DNA of 64,000 nt from Warburgia ugandensis. Lineage: Eukaryota > Streptophyta > Magnoliopsida > Canellales > Canellaceae. A program made the position numbers and the translations under genes. A model generated the notes under the pieces. That model saw only the letters and a program-made list of their open reading frames with translations, was not told where the DNA came from and did no database searches. Shown one piece after another: positions 1-11,404 of the stretch (positions within the stretch are counted from its first letter, which is position 1; each line of letters starts with the position of its first letter). The stretch covers positions 37,519,217 through 37,583,216 of the forward strand of contig CP141139.1 in assembly GCA_035236585.1 (NCBI GenBank), read 5' to 3'.

Positions 1-1968
1 TATGGTTTAAGCCATTGAAACCCTCTTGTTTCAGTATCAAGTCTATGGGATTATTTATGCACTTTGTGTTACAAAATATCTACCCTATATAGTGCAATTC
101 TCCATGGAAGGGGATGATCTTACCATTCTTCTTTTATGATGTTATAAACTAGGAAAAATCTAAAATGTTAATTTCAAGTTCATTAACCCAAAATTTTGAT
201 AGAAACTAAATCTACTAGTTTATACCATAGGTAGCTAGAACTAGGCGTCCAAACTATACCTTTGGGTTTCAATGAAAAATTAGTAGGATAAATGCACCAT
301 TTGAGATTTAATAATATCAAAGATGTTAGGAAATTACCTTGGGTTTAAAATTCATGCAAAATCCCTAGGTTTTGTCACCAATCAATGGCATTTAACCTTA
401 AGGGAAAAGGGTGCTATCCTGCAGATTTACTGTAGTTGGTAATGCACTTTCCCTACACATTAATCACTTAAGAGATTATTTGCAAATAAATGAATGTATT
501 TAATGTCAGATTATGTAAATTAGTGTTTAAACATACTAATACCAAATTTTCATCACATTTTGTGCACATTTAAAATAAAAATGCAAGGAGGAATTGGTAT
601 CAGTTTTCTACAGAAATCTACAAGAAACCAATGCTACTCCTTTATTAAAAACCCATCCATTCTTGATTATTTTTACAACACAAAATGAATTGTAATAGAG
701 ATGAATGTTTCCCCTTACAAACCATGTAAAAGTTTCAATGATAACAGGTCATACTCATAGCTGGAAGATTAGTCCTTATAACATTTTACAAGTTACACAA
801 ACTTTTTTGCCTAAAAACATACACACATGCAAGCATGATCTCACCATCAATTCTACCCAATTTTTGGCACAATAATAACTCATTCACTATTCTATAGTAC
901 CATCTATCATGCATTTCAACAAAACAAAAAATTAAAAGAACCTCCAAATCCAACATTAGTATTAGGTGTATAGATCATGTATAGTTTACAAAAACTCATT
1001 GAAAACTCCTAATTAACTACTAGAATTTTTGGGAAACTTTTGGTATGGAATACATTCCTCATACCCATACCTGAAATAAATCTTCCAAATTTTCCAAATT
1101 CTTGTTGGAAATCCAAGCTCCCAATCAGCTAGAACTCATTCCTTTGGTTGGGTAGCTTTCACCCCTTAAGCACCCTTCAATTCCAACGTGTTCTCCTCCT
1201 TCACCTAAAGTTTTTTGAGATTTTTTTTTTTTTTTCAACTTTCCTTTTGTTTTCAGTAGATTTATTCACTAAGTTTTTGCTCTTCCTTAGTATAGTCATG
1301 TAGTTCTTTTAAATGAAGGGAAAACACAACATTTTTCTCATAAGGTTTATGCATGAAGGGGCCATATGTCAACCTTTATCAATCAACTGCCCTTCACTCT
1401 ATTTTCATGTGTTGGGCTGGCTTGGTGATGGATGGCTTCCTCAATCCATGAGGCCAGATGACCATACACTTGTTAATTCAAATTTGGGCTTATGGGCTTT
1501 GCAATACATGGGTTATCTAAGCTCATATGCAACCCTTATATACATTATTCTTATTAGTATCTTAACTTGTATCATACCAAGTACCCATATTACATTTCAC
1601 TTAAACTCTTCCATTAGCCTACAACATAGACTCTTTAACTAATCTTTTCATTTAGTGATTCCTATAATCTCTTACTAGGAACTCATACATATTATACTTC
1701 CTAGGTTGGTAATTTTCCTTATCTAGGCCCCCACTTAGCCTTTTCACTCATCACTTCCACCACTATACATTCTCCTCTCTTAGGTTCTTTAATTCATTTA
1801 AGACCTAGTCTTCATTTAATTTCAAACCATCACTATTTTTTTTTTTTAATTCACTTCATGTAAGTTCATTGCTCTTTTTCCTTCTATTGCATTTCTATTT
1901 AAATATATGAAAATATAAACCATTATCTCACATCATCAATGATTAATTGGGTAAAATATGGGACTACA
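1..1968 (-). mobile_element. Probable Ty3/gypsy LTR (minus strand), body poorly resolved
   Basis: Read on the minus strand, a TGTAGTCCC terminus begins at 1968 immediately next to a long G tract typical of a polypurine tract. This is the arrangement of a 3' LTR start and resembles the TGTAAC(A/T)-type starts of other LTRs in this window. The remaining 1.9 kb is AT-rich sequence without recognisable genes. Its 109-aa open frame at 1313-1642 matches nothing I know and has no neighbouring gene signals. I could not find the other end of the LTR, so the left boundary is simply the window edge. Confidence 0.45.
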
Positions 1969-2150
1969 TTCCCCCCCTTACCCCCCCCCCCCCCTTAGGA
2001 AATTTATCCCTAAAATTCATCAATACATTCATAGAAACAACTTTGGGAGCTTCTCCTTCATCTCACTCTCTACAAAACATTCATGCAATATCAAGATCTA
2101 AATTATCATCCTCATGGATCATTAGCATGGGGTAAAATGTCAATATCCTT
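1969..2150 (-). mobile_element. Polypurine tract and 3' interior remnant of a minus-strand Ty3/gypsy element
   Basis: On the plus strand there are seven C (1971-1977), TTA, then fourteen C (1981-1994). On the minus strand this is a purine tract abutting the LTR start at 1968. The following 150 bp resembles the short spacer between the end of pol and the purine tract of the better preserved minus-strand element near 56.0 kb. No domain can be read in it. Confidence 0.5.
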
Positions 2151-2744
2151 ATGCTAGATCACATGTAAAATTAAAACAACAAAAATATCTGGTTTATTAA
2201 TTTCTCATGAACCTTAGGCATGTAAACAAATCATAGAAACTCAAGTGCTAGATCATTCAAAAAATCCAAATAACTATAAGATCTTGACCACTAATTTATC
2301 AACAGCTTTAAGCATGCAGAAAAACATAAAAAAAGTCAAGTGTTAAATCATGCATAAAATTCAAAAACAGGAAGGTCTAGACCATTGATTAATCATGAGT
2401 AAAATGTAAAATTTATGCTTTAGATTGATTGAAAGCTCGTGCATAATACCAAATCCAAATTTATAGTGACTAATAGGCACAATTAAGACAGGGAAAACTA
2501 ATGTTTTAAGATCATTTGAAAATATACCAAGGGTGCAAGTTCTTAAGCATTAATCTACTAAAATTAGTAGTGAGAGAAAAATTGCAACAATTCCTACATA
2601 TTTCACAAGATCCAAGTTGTTGATCTTGTGAGAATGATAATAAGATAAAACTTGGAATTCTATGCACATGTGATTTGATATAAGACATAGATTTATCTCA
2701 ACATAGTAGCATGATCAAAATCACAAAAACCCATGTATATAACA

Positions 2745-3065
2745 TTAGATCCAATCTACTGACAATGATAAATGTACAAAACCCATAGGAAATCCATGCT
2801 CATAAACTAGATCTTAACATGTTAATCTACAAAGAATAATAGTAAGATATAATCTTTGAAAAACCATGCGTATACCAGCCAATCTAACGTGTTAATCTTT
2901 AAGGAACAAGAGCAAGATCAAATCTTAGTAAAACCATGCATATACTATAGATCTAACATGTTAATCTCTTAAAGTAATAGCAAGTTAGAAATATTTGAAA
3001 ATCATGCATACATTAGTAGGTATGGCATGTTAATCTACTTGAGTAATAATATGATAGATAAATTT
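2745..3065. repeat. Degenerate 69-70 bp tandem repeat, about 4.5 copies
   Basis: The motif AACATGTTAATCT recurs at 2816, 2886 (AACGTGTTAATCT), 2955 and 3024 (GGCATGTTAATCT), giving periods of 70, 69 and 69 bp. Each is followed by a similar AT-rich segment with AATAG/AAGAGCAAG and ACCATGC(A/G)TA. A weaker earlier unit lies around 2750. It is a local minisatellite inside AT-rich LTR-like sequence. Confidence 0.8.
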
Positions 3066-4587
3066 ATACTTTAAAAAAAAATGGAAGAAATTTTTTTCAC
3101 TTTATTTTCTTGATTTAGAGTAGGTTTGAAAGGTGAAAACAAAGAATAGAAATAGTGTGTTGAGGAATTAAGTTAGTTTAATGGCTTGGGAATTATTGTT
3201 AAGTTCATTTGGATGTTTAGAAACAAAATTTCAAGGAAAAAGAGTAATTTAAAATTTTCATCAATTAACACTAACCTAATTTTCAAAGAAAAAATATAAT
3301 TTAAAATATAAAAAATTCAAATTTGGGAATTAGTTAAGTCTCTAGTAAGTGGAAGTCTTAGTCTATGCCCCACCCAAATCAAGTGGAAAAATTTCCACCA
3401 AATCAACTACAAATGAAAAGTTTGACTTTAGTATTAGCTAAGGTATAAGTGTAAACAATTACCTTAGCTAGGGTGTAATTGTAAAATGTTAAGATAATAG
3501 TGGGTTTTTATTGGAAACCAGGAATTGGGGGACATCCAGATTAAAGGCTGGATGGGGGAGATCTAGCCAGCCACATGGGTAAACTTTCTCATGGCAGTTG
3601 TCTAGTCCATGTGACACTTCTCCTTCCTTCGTAAGTATTTAATTAAGAAGAAAAAGAAGGGAAAGGTAGGAATTTCACCATACGAAGAAGAACAAGATGG
3701 CTAAGATTTAGAAAGGGAGTGAGGAAGAAGGTTGTTCGAAGAGAGACTAATTTGGGAGAGAGTAGAGCGTGTAGAAGAACTGGAAATTTGAAGGAGATCC
3801 AGGGATATATTACTGGGCAAGTAGGACGTGAAGCTCCTATTTGAGTTGGAGCTCCACAAAGAGAGCTAGGAACCGACAACACATGAGAGGAAAAACCAGC
3901 TAAAAATTCTAGCCATTTAACCTCTACCATGTAGGGGTTTTATATGGAGAATTACTAATGCATGCTTGGATTAGCCAAGAAAAAATCAAGTAAGATTCAC
4001 ACCTTTAAATTTAGATGAACTGAGTTTCTTGGAACATGAACCAATAACCTACATGTTCTGGAAATTCTTGCCATTATAGTTGAAATTTTTTCATGATTAC
4101 TTAAAACTCTTATTACATGATAATCTTTACATGATCTTTGGCTTACATGTAATGATAGTAACTTATCTTTGAGTCAATTAAACCTATGTTTTTACTAGTT
4201 TTGGCATGCTTTGTTTCAATTTTCTTCATGCATGTTGTAACAGGGGATGAAACTTCTTAAGAATGTCCCATTCTACTTGAAAAAAAATAAAAAAAATTAA
4301 GTTTGGGGTCTTGATCTTTGATGATTGAACCTGGAAATGCCCCATAAAAGGTGAAATCTTTAAATGTTAATAGTGATCAAATCTGGTGGCAACATACAAC
4401 AGGGACTGGCGACGCAATGAAGTAGCACCCACTCCTAGCTTATAACTTGAATTTGCACTTCAAAATTTGGAAAGTAAAACATCGGTTCTTTAGACTACAT
4501 ATCATTCTTCATTTTCATACATAATTTCCAAGAAAAATCGATTATTAAGCTCACATTTAGGAGTGCCAACAATGAAGGAAAACAAAT

Positions 4588-4812
4588 TATTTCCTACACA
4601 TAGTAGTAGGAAATTGGTGTCAATTCCTCACTAATTGAGGCACAAATTGGTGGGGAAAGATGATACATTTTTAAATGGAAATTAAGGATCAAAGATAATC
4701 TATAATTTCCTCACCTAGGTGTGGAATTAGGGACTGCAAATGGAGGTAAAAAATCAAGGTAGCACTGAGTACCATTCCTGGTTCATGAAGAACAGGAAAT
4801 GGTGCCTTGATC
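4588..4812. repeat. Cluster of short palindromes with a TTCCTCACC motif
   Basis: Arms ATTTCCTAC (4589-4597) and GTAGGAAAT (4606-4614) form one hairpin. A near-perfect 27-bp palindrome centred on CACCTAGGTG spans 4703-4729. An imperfect hairpin with arms around ACCATTCCTG and CAGGAAATGGTG lies at about 4765-4812. The TTCCTCAC motif occurs several times. Such clusters are seen in subterminal regions of some DNA transposons, but no terminal inverted repeat or target duplication was found. Confidence 0.4.
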
Positions 4813-5563
4813 TAAAAGTTATTCAATCTTAAATCTTTAAGAGACCTAAATGTTGGGAAAGAAGGAAAACTAAGTTAGGATCATGTAAAGAACATTAAAT
4901 TGAAATCTTGGAAGTGAATGGAAGTGGATCAAACAGTAGCATATAGCTACTGGGTTTTTGGTCGGGTGAACAAGATGACTGAAATTCTCGAGTTCCATAG
5001 AATTCTAATCTCAATAATTTATAATATAAAAATGTGACTAACGTAGAACTCGTAGGAACTCTGAAATTCCAATACAAAGAAAATTTTGAAAAAAATCTAA
5101 CCTTGTGGAGTTAGAATCACAACCAAATTCTAGGGATACTTCATTGGTACTAAGAGTAATAAAACTCATCTATCAAATTAGAAATGATAAAGGGTATAAA
5201 GGTAAATTCACTTGAGATGAGAAAATTATAAAATTACCCTTAGGTTAAAAATTTGAAGACTAAGTTGAATTCCTCGATGAAACTTCACCTGCCAGTTCAA
5301 TATAAGGTTGATTTATACACGAGAAGTTATAAACCAGATGAAAGGAAGGGTAAAAAGGTAATTTAGGCTAAAGTATGACAAATTACCAAATTGACCTTGG
5401 GTTAAAACTTGGATAATTTGGAAAAAATAATTTAAACCTAAGATTGAAACCTTTTATAATGTTTTTATTTAAGCTTAATCACCTAGGCCTTGGATTGTGA
5501 TAGAGCCTCATAAGCCTTGGATTTGTTTTACAAGTTGATAATTTTGATTTTTACTAATATTTA

Positions 5564-5850
5564 GGTAAGTGCTCTATGAGCAGTTGTAAGTCTTGATGGT
5601 TATAGATTTCATTGATGGTTTGGTAGGTGCTCTATCAATGGCTGTAAGTCTTGATAGATGCAATTTTATTGATGCTTAGGTCAGTGCCCTTCGAGTAATT
5701 GTTAGTCCTTATAGATGTGGATTTCATTGATCTTTTCGGCAAGCACTCTGGGAGTACCCTAAGTCTTGGATCACTCGATTGGTGCTCTATGAGTAGCATA
5801 AGTCTTGGAGGCCTGTTGTGTGTTGTAAGTCTTGAGACCCTATGCTAGGA
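5564..5850 (+). repeat. 58-bp degenerate minisatellite, first copy
   Basis: Units beginning GGTAAGTGCTCTATGAG or close variants start at 5564, 5622, 5679 and 5738 (periods 58, 57, 59), then a shorter unit starts at 5781. Each unit contains TGTAAGTCTTGATAG-like and TTCATTGAT-like blocks. The same minisatellite occurs at 10725-11160, and both are followed by the same non-repeated sequence, so the repeat belongs to an LTR family and did not arise twice. Confidence 0.8.
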
Positions 5851-6300
5851 GGTGTAGTTGGCCATTGACCACTAGGATGATTTGATACCAGCACTACAAT
5901 GGAGATGACGGGCAATAGGAGTATCTTCTCATGGGGAAGGGCTCTGAGTGGTAACCGGGTAGCCCCCATGAGGTCCAGTGAGTCATGGTTTATGCAAGTA
6001 TCCACGAGTAGACGTAGAGGCTACGGCAGTTGCCTGTGGGTGACAGTAGGGCCCTGCGAGCTTAGGTGTCTTGTGTATGTGATATTTATGTGGGTCACGT
6101 CTTAAGCGTTAAACCTCGTCAAGGGTGGCCGGACTATATGCCATCATGATTGGAGCAATTAGAGATTTTACACCTTGGTTCGACGGTATTGGTTTGACAT
6201 GCATAGATTTTAACATATTTGTACGTTTATTCTCTAAATTTGTAGCTGACATTGAATTCATTAGACATTAGGGATCTTTATCGCTCACGCATCAACTATT
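5851..6300 (+). mobile_element. LTR segment downstream of the minisatellite (first copy)
   Basis: This block (for example GGCCATTGACCACTAGGATG, ACTACAATGGAGATG and CCCCCATGAGGTCCAGTGAG) matches the block after the second minisatellite at 11160-11530 in order and orientation. It is relatively GC-rich for the window. I see no coding potential: overlapping 68-72 aa frames on both strands are incidental. Confidence 0.6.
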
Positions 6301-6869
6301 CTTTTTTAGAATATTGCCACTCCAATAGCCCCTACTTGATCAACTACATTAATATTTAAATGACTAGATTTGCAACACATTTGATGACTTAGATCACCTA
6401 TGGCTAAATGAGGAGGGTGTGAAGTGGTTGATCAAGGTAGGGTCTAACTAGTAAGCAATAGGGCAAATCTGGAAGAAAGGAGTTACCTAGGTTAAGTTTA
6501 ATCTAAACGCCACCCCCCCTCCCCCCCAAAGAAAATAAAGAAAAATCAACCTTTTAGCTTGTTTTCTATAGGTTAGGACTTATTGTGTGCCTTTTGTTTG
6601 CATCATACACCATATAGGTTGCATTACAATTTAAGTTTATGTAGACTAGGTAGAATAAAAAAGTACTCTTTCATTATATATTACAAATATCTTTTATTGC
6701 ATATAAAGTTGAGTTAGCTTAGGCAAGGAATTAGGAGTCAAGCAGATCTAATTAACCTTGCTAAAAAACTGGCCAATTCAATGTTGATACAATTCAACTG
6801 CCCATTATGTATAGAGTTACCTACAACTAAAGTAGAGTATATTCAATTAAAATAAAGTGTCATCCAACT
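6301..6869. other. No recognisable feature; possible gag leader
   Basis: There is no convincing frame or repeat here. It lies just upstream of the Athila/Tat-type gag and may be its untranslated leader, but the tRNA-Asp-type primer-binding motif expected for that family is not present. A C-rich patch sits at about 6512-6527. Confidence 0.35.
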
Positions 6870-7989
6870 TGTATCAAATTTTTATAGTCTAATGAATGAG
6901 GATCCCTACCACCATGTCAAAGAATTCCTTGATAGATGTGCCATAATCAAATACTAAAACTTTTTTTATGACTTTATTAGGTTGTGGCTATTACCCTTTG
7001 CTTTAAAGGATAAAGCGATGGCATGGTTGAATTCATAAGACATAGGGTCCATCATTACTTAGGGGCAATTAGCTTAAAAATTCCTAAACAATTTTTTTCC
7101 TGTCCACAAAACCAAACACCCTCCGAAGAGAAATTATAAGTTTTCAAGTGAAAGAAGGTGAGCAATTTTATAAAGGCTTGGAAAGGTGAAAGGACCCATT
7201 GCTAAAATGTTTCAACCATAGTTGGTTTAACCCCATAGAACTAACGTATTATTGATGCCACTATTGGTGGGCACTCTAGACCAAGAGTGATTGGAGGCAT
7301 GGAACTTCTTTGAAGATATATCTAAGAATTCTCAAGAATGAGATAATTCTACTCGATCAAAAAGATTTTCACAACCTCAAAGGAAAAGTAGTATGTATGA
7401 GATAGGAGCTACTCCTAAGCTCTATAACACAATAGATGTATTTACAAATAAGATGGACAAGTTTCACAATATTCTTACTAAATTAGGGAAAATTGTGTTG
7501 ACTAGAGAATTCACTATGCAACCTTCACTTGAGGTTTGTTTAATTTGTTATAGTACAACACATGCTACCGCTTGATGTTCCTTAAGCTCCACATTCCCTA
7601 AAAACTTTTGGAGCCAATGAATGGATTAAATGCATTCAAAAATCCTAGCAATAATAATCCATATTCTACGACCTACAATCCTAGATGGGCTACGCTTCCA
7701 AATTTTTAATAGTCTTAGAACAATTAGGGAGACCCCTCTAGGATCCGTCCTAATCAACTTTTCCCTAGAGCCCCAACTCCATGGGAACCTATACCACAAT
7801 AGCCATTTCCTCCACAAAAAGGGGAAACAATTTTAGAAGAAAAGACCCTCAATTTGTTTATGTAGAGTTTTTTAGAATCCAGCAATAGTATTAAACAAAA
7901 CAATGTAGATCCACTCTCAATCTATTACATAGTTGGAGTACCAATTGAGTCAAATAGCTACTACTCATTCTGGGAGGAGGGGGAAGTAA
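6870..7989 (+). pseudogene. gag: Athila/Tat-type Ty3/gypsy gag, decayed and truncated
   Basis: Gag builds the retrotransposon particle and binds RNA. Translation from about 6892 gives NEDPYHHVKEFLDRC, then after a stop RLWLLPFALKDKAMAWLNS, which is the conserved core of plant Athila/Tat gag (EDP.HLKEFL and LKDKA.AWLNS). A further in-frame segment (7393-7575) ends with CLICYSTTHATA, where the C..C....H part of a zinc knuckle is visible but the last Cys is lost. Downstream pieces such as NPYSTTYNPRWATLPNF fit the Pro/Asn-rich tail. Several stop codons and frameshifts make it non-functional. The tail is cut abruptly at 7990 by the TG terminus of a Tekay-type LTR, which I infer was inserted into the gene. 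Confidence 0.85.
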
Positions 7990-8221
7990 TGTAACAACCT
8001 TTAATTTAGAGTTATTTTTTGTGTATTTATAATGTATTTTAATTGGAATAAAATTAAAATTTGAATTCCTTGGAAATCACATTCTAAGTGACCCCTTTGA
8101 AACTCAAAATTTGGATTTAAAACTATTAAAAGTGGAAATTACATGTCAAGATTATTCCAACGACACTAATTTTAAGAGAAATGGAGATTAGCATAAAAAA
8201 GGCCACAATTTTACTAGTTTA

Positions 8222-8252
8222 AGGGGTGCTCAAAATTGATAATGGCACCCCT
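8222..8252 (+). promoter_or_regulatory. Conserved LTR inverted repeat with TTGATA core
   Basis: Perfect 8-bp arms AGGGGTGC and GCACCCCT flank an AT-rich loop containing ATTGATAA. An equivalent structure occurs near the 5' end of the other Tekay-type LTRs in the window. Its function is unknown; position suggests the U3 control region. Confidence 0.6.
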
Positions 8253-9845
8253 CCGCAAGACTTGACCTTGATGGAATGCACAGCAAGACAACTCAACATG
8301 CATGGAGCAGAACTCGATACTCACTGGATCGAACCACTGCGTGTTGCTACTCTTTTCCGTGTTAGGTGGCGAGATAAATAAAATGAGGGGGGTTTAAGAA
8401 ATAAGTAGAATCCGATGATCCCCTTCACTCTGCTCATTCCACCAGCATAGTGCCCAACTATCATGGTTAGTCGACTAACATAGAACCCCATTTTCTTTCC
8501 CTTGTCTTTAGCGTTCATTTCTAAGCAACGGCCGAGCAAGAGCCATTGACCACCACCAGAATCACCCTCCCTCTCCTCCTCTCTCTTTTCTCTTGTTCTT
8601 TTTCTCTCTCTTGCTTCATTCTTCTTAGATCAACACAGCCCGATTGGTAGGCCATGCCAGTCCTGGTCCTGTCTCCTTAGGATGACATAGCCACCAAGGC
8701 ATTGTTCCTCAATTGTCGACAGCCAACCCTATCCCTCTAGACCTTCCCCCTTCTACTTCCTCCTCTATCCAGTGTAGCCCAACAGGCACGCTAGCCTCAT
8801 GCCTCATCTTCCCCTATTTCCCTCTTCCTCCTCCAATGAGTTTGGCTAGTGCCACTCACTCTTGACAAGTCTCATGAGCTGAGTTGACATAATGGGCCCC
8901 ATTGTCCCTTAAGCTTTGACTCCTACTTACCAATCATTGAACCAAGACAATCTATGTGATCCTTGTAATGTAAGGAACAAGACCCATCTGTCCATCCATT
9001 CATGGGAGAAGATCAAATCATCAATCATGACCAAATCTTCGATCAGACTAGGTGGCCAGATTTGTGACCGATCTGACCATCCATCATGATTTAGTCATTG
9101 ATCTTTGAATGACATATATGTAACTAATTTTCTAATCTTGCCATGATCCAACCATTGATCTACCTTCAAATGCCAGATCTAAACCTAACTCAACCATTCA
9201 TCACAATCTAATTATTGATTTGACTCCAAAAGTCAAATATCTGATTGATTCATGAACCCTCACAAGATCTAACCATTAGTTATTCACTAACACCTCAATC
9301 TATGATTGATTTAATCCATTAGTCACTAATACCTCGATCCATGACTAATCTAATCCATTCACCATGATCCGACCATTAATCGGTCACTAGAAACCTATTC
9401 TATGGTGGATTTGACTCAATAATCACAATCTAACCCTAGATCTATCACTAAAACATCAGGTATTTGATCAATCCTCTCTTGAGGAATGATCTGACTAGTA
9501 TTTAACCACCAAGTGCTTAGATCTACAATCAATATAAGTTCCATTTTGATCTAGATGTAGATTTTACAGCAGATGATCTAATATGTGATTAGATCTAGTC
9601 CTTCATCTCCATCTAATCATATATTAGTAAAATATACTCCTATATTCATATTTGATTAAAGTATTCAGTCTAATCTAATTCTAGATCTATCACCATTGGA
9701 CTAGCTATATGTGTGAAAAGAACTTGAAATACTTCGTTATTCTAATTATAACATTAGAACAAAGAGTGATAGAACTACACACCTTGATTGAAACATACAC
9801 TTAAATCTAGTGGACAATGCGTATACCTTAAACATGGTTGGACTT

Positions 9846-9869
9846 TATATATATATATATATATATATG
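9846..9869. repeat. (AT)n microsatellite
   Basis: Twelve uninterrupted TA/AT units lie inside the AT-rich part of the LTR that starts at 7990. Confidence 0.9.
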
Positions 9870-10724
9870 TCATTAACACTTAAGAAACTATAAACTTGAT
9901 ATTACAATATTTGGAATGTCCCAAAGGGCAAGGAATGCCAATCAATGCACCAAAAAATGATTGTAGTATTGATCACTAGGTTTTTGAACTATCGGGAGAC
10001 CTACACAATGTGCTAAAACTAATATTGTAAGAATGATTTAATGATTGGTCTCAAGGGAGAAGAAAGCTTAACATGTTAAACTCATACGTGTACTTATGAC
10101 TACTAATTGAAGGAAAGAATCATAAGATCTTCATAACTAAAAGAGAATGACAAATTGCATCATCAGTAGCCATATTCTAGGTTATTTTAACCTAATCTTA
10201 TTGCTTTTTGTTTAAATGGATTTGCTACTAGTATTTATAACTAGGGATGATCATATTCATACAAAATGCTTCACATTCATGATTAGGAAGGATTGTAAAA
10301 TGCCATGGATAAACAAGACAGATATCTACGTACTATGGTCTAAGGCCATATATTATTCGTCATTGCTAATAAGGACTTTACCACAAGTTTATCAATGGTC
10401 CACTTAGTGACATGCATTTTTATAATTGTTGCATGATTGAAATCATGAGAAAGTTCCATTACCTTTAATATGATAACTCTATAAACTAAGCAAGCATTGT
10501 TAGACATTAATTGTTTTGATGAAACTTGAAGTGCATTATCAAATGAATGATGAATGCATGTTCAAAAACTCATCAAAAACATGTTTTTATAGCTTGTTAA
10601 AGATATGAGTTTGAAAGGTTCTCATACCTTGGAAATAAATAGATTTGAATGGTTTCTCACAAGTCTTTGAAAGATGATTTTATCCTCATATAATGGTTTT
10701 AGAAGTGTATTTGCCTAATGTTTT

Positions 10725-11160
10725 AGGCAAGTGCTCCATGAGCTAATGTAAGTCCTTGGGGATGATACTTGAGTGATATTTTAAGTTAGAACTCTATGAG
10801 TTGCTTTAAGTCTTAGGCATACGAGTTTCATTGATATTTTTTGTAGGCACTCACTAAGTAGCTATAAGTCATGGAGATTCAGTTTTAATCACTTTTTTGG
10901 CAGATGCTCCATGAGTATTGTAAGACCTGGAGGCATGCACTACTGGGGAGGCAGTAAGACCTGGAGGTAAGCATGCTACAAGTAGCTGTAAGCCCTCGAT
11001 GTATGGTTTTCATTGATGCTTAGGCAGGCTCTACGACTAGCTATAAGCCCTGTTGGATATGGATTTCATCAATTTTTTGGACAGTCACTCCTAAAGTATC
11101 CCAAGTCTTAGATCGCTTTGTAGGTACACTATGTGAATGTGCCATAAGTCCTGAAGGTCT
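10725..11160 (+). repeat. 58-bp degenerate minisatellite, second copy (extended)
   Basis: Units containing AGGCAAGTGCTCCATGAG and GTAAGTCCTTGG-like blocks repeat about every 58-60 bp, with one compressed stretch (10915-10975) where GTAAGACCTGGAGG is duplicated. The array is longer than the first copy at 5564-5850. Sequence after it (11160-11530) is shared with 5851-6170. Confidence 0.8.
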
Positions 11161-11361
11161 TGGCCATTGACCTCTAAGATGAGATTGATACTAGCCCTAC
11201 AATGGAGATGGTGGGCAATAGGAGTAGTTGCTCATGGGGAAGTACTTTGAGTATTAGCTAGGTACCCCCATGAGGTCTAGTGAGGATAGACTGTGTAGTA
11301 TCCACGAGTCAACATAGAGCCTGTGGAAGTTGCTTGGGGCAATGGTCGAGCCCTATGAGCA

Positions 11362-11364
<3 letters not shown>

Positions 11365-11403
<39 letters not shown>
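11365..11403. repeat. (GT)n microsatellite, 39 bp
   Basis: A pure GT tract. At the homologous place in the first LTR copy (about 6063-6085) there is only an interrupted proto-repeat (GTGTCTTGTGTATGTGAT), so this tract expanded after the copies separated. Confidence 0.95.

Positions 11404-11404
<1 letters not shown>

Larger units (their letters stand above)
2150..5560. other. AT-rich LTR-like sequence without genes
   Basis: This 3.4-kb stretch has no readable gene. It holds a 69-bp tandem repeat (2745-3065), a 7-bp inverted repeat (3533-3539 with 3548-3554) followed by a GA-rich tract (about 3640-3800), and a cluster of short palindromes (4588-4812). The order of inverted repeat then purine-rich leader is like the 5' part of the Tekay-type LTRs elsewhere in the window. 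I therefore suspect decayed LTR sequence, but no termini were found. Confidence 0.4.

Noticed and set aside
1313-1642. 109-codon plus-strand frame.
   Set aside because: No recognisable domain, no promoter or splice signals, and it lies in probable LTR sequence.
2745-3065. Regularly spaced repeats resembling a CRISPR array.
   Set aside because: Repeats are degenerate, the spacers are also repeated, and the genome is clearly a plant.
3643-3930. 95-codon minus-strand frame.
   Set aside because: Opposite strand of a GA-rich leader-like tract. The composition explains the open frame and no domain is seen.
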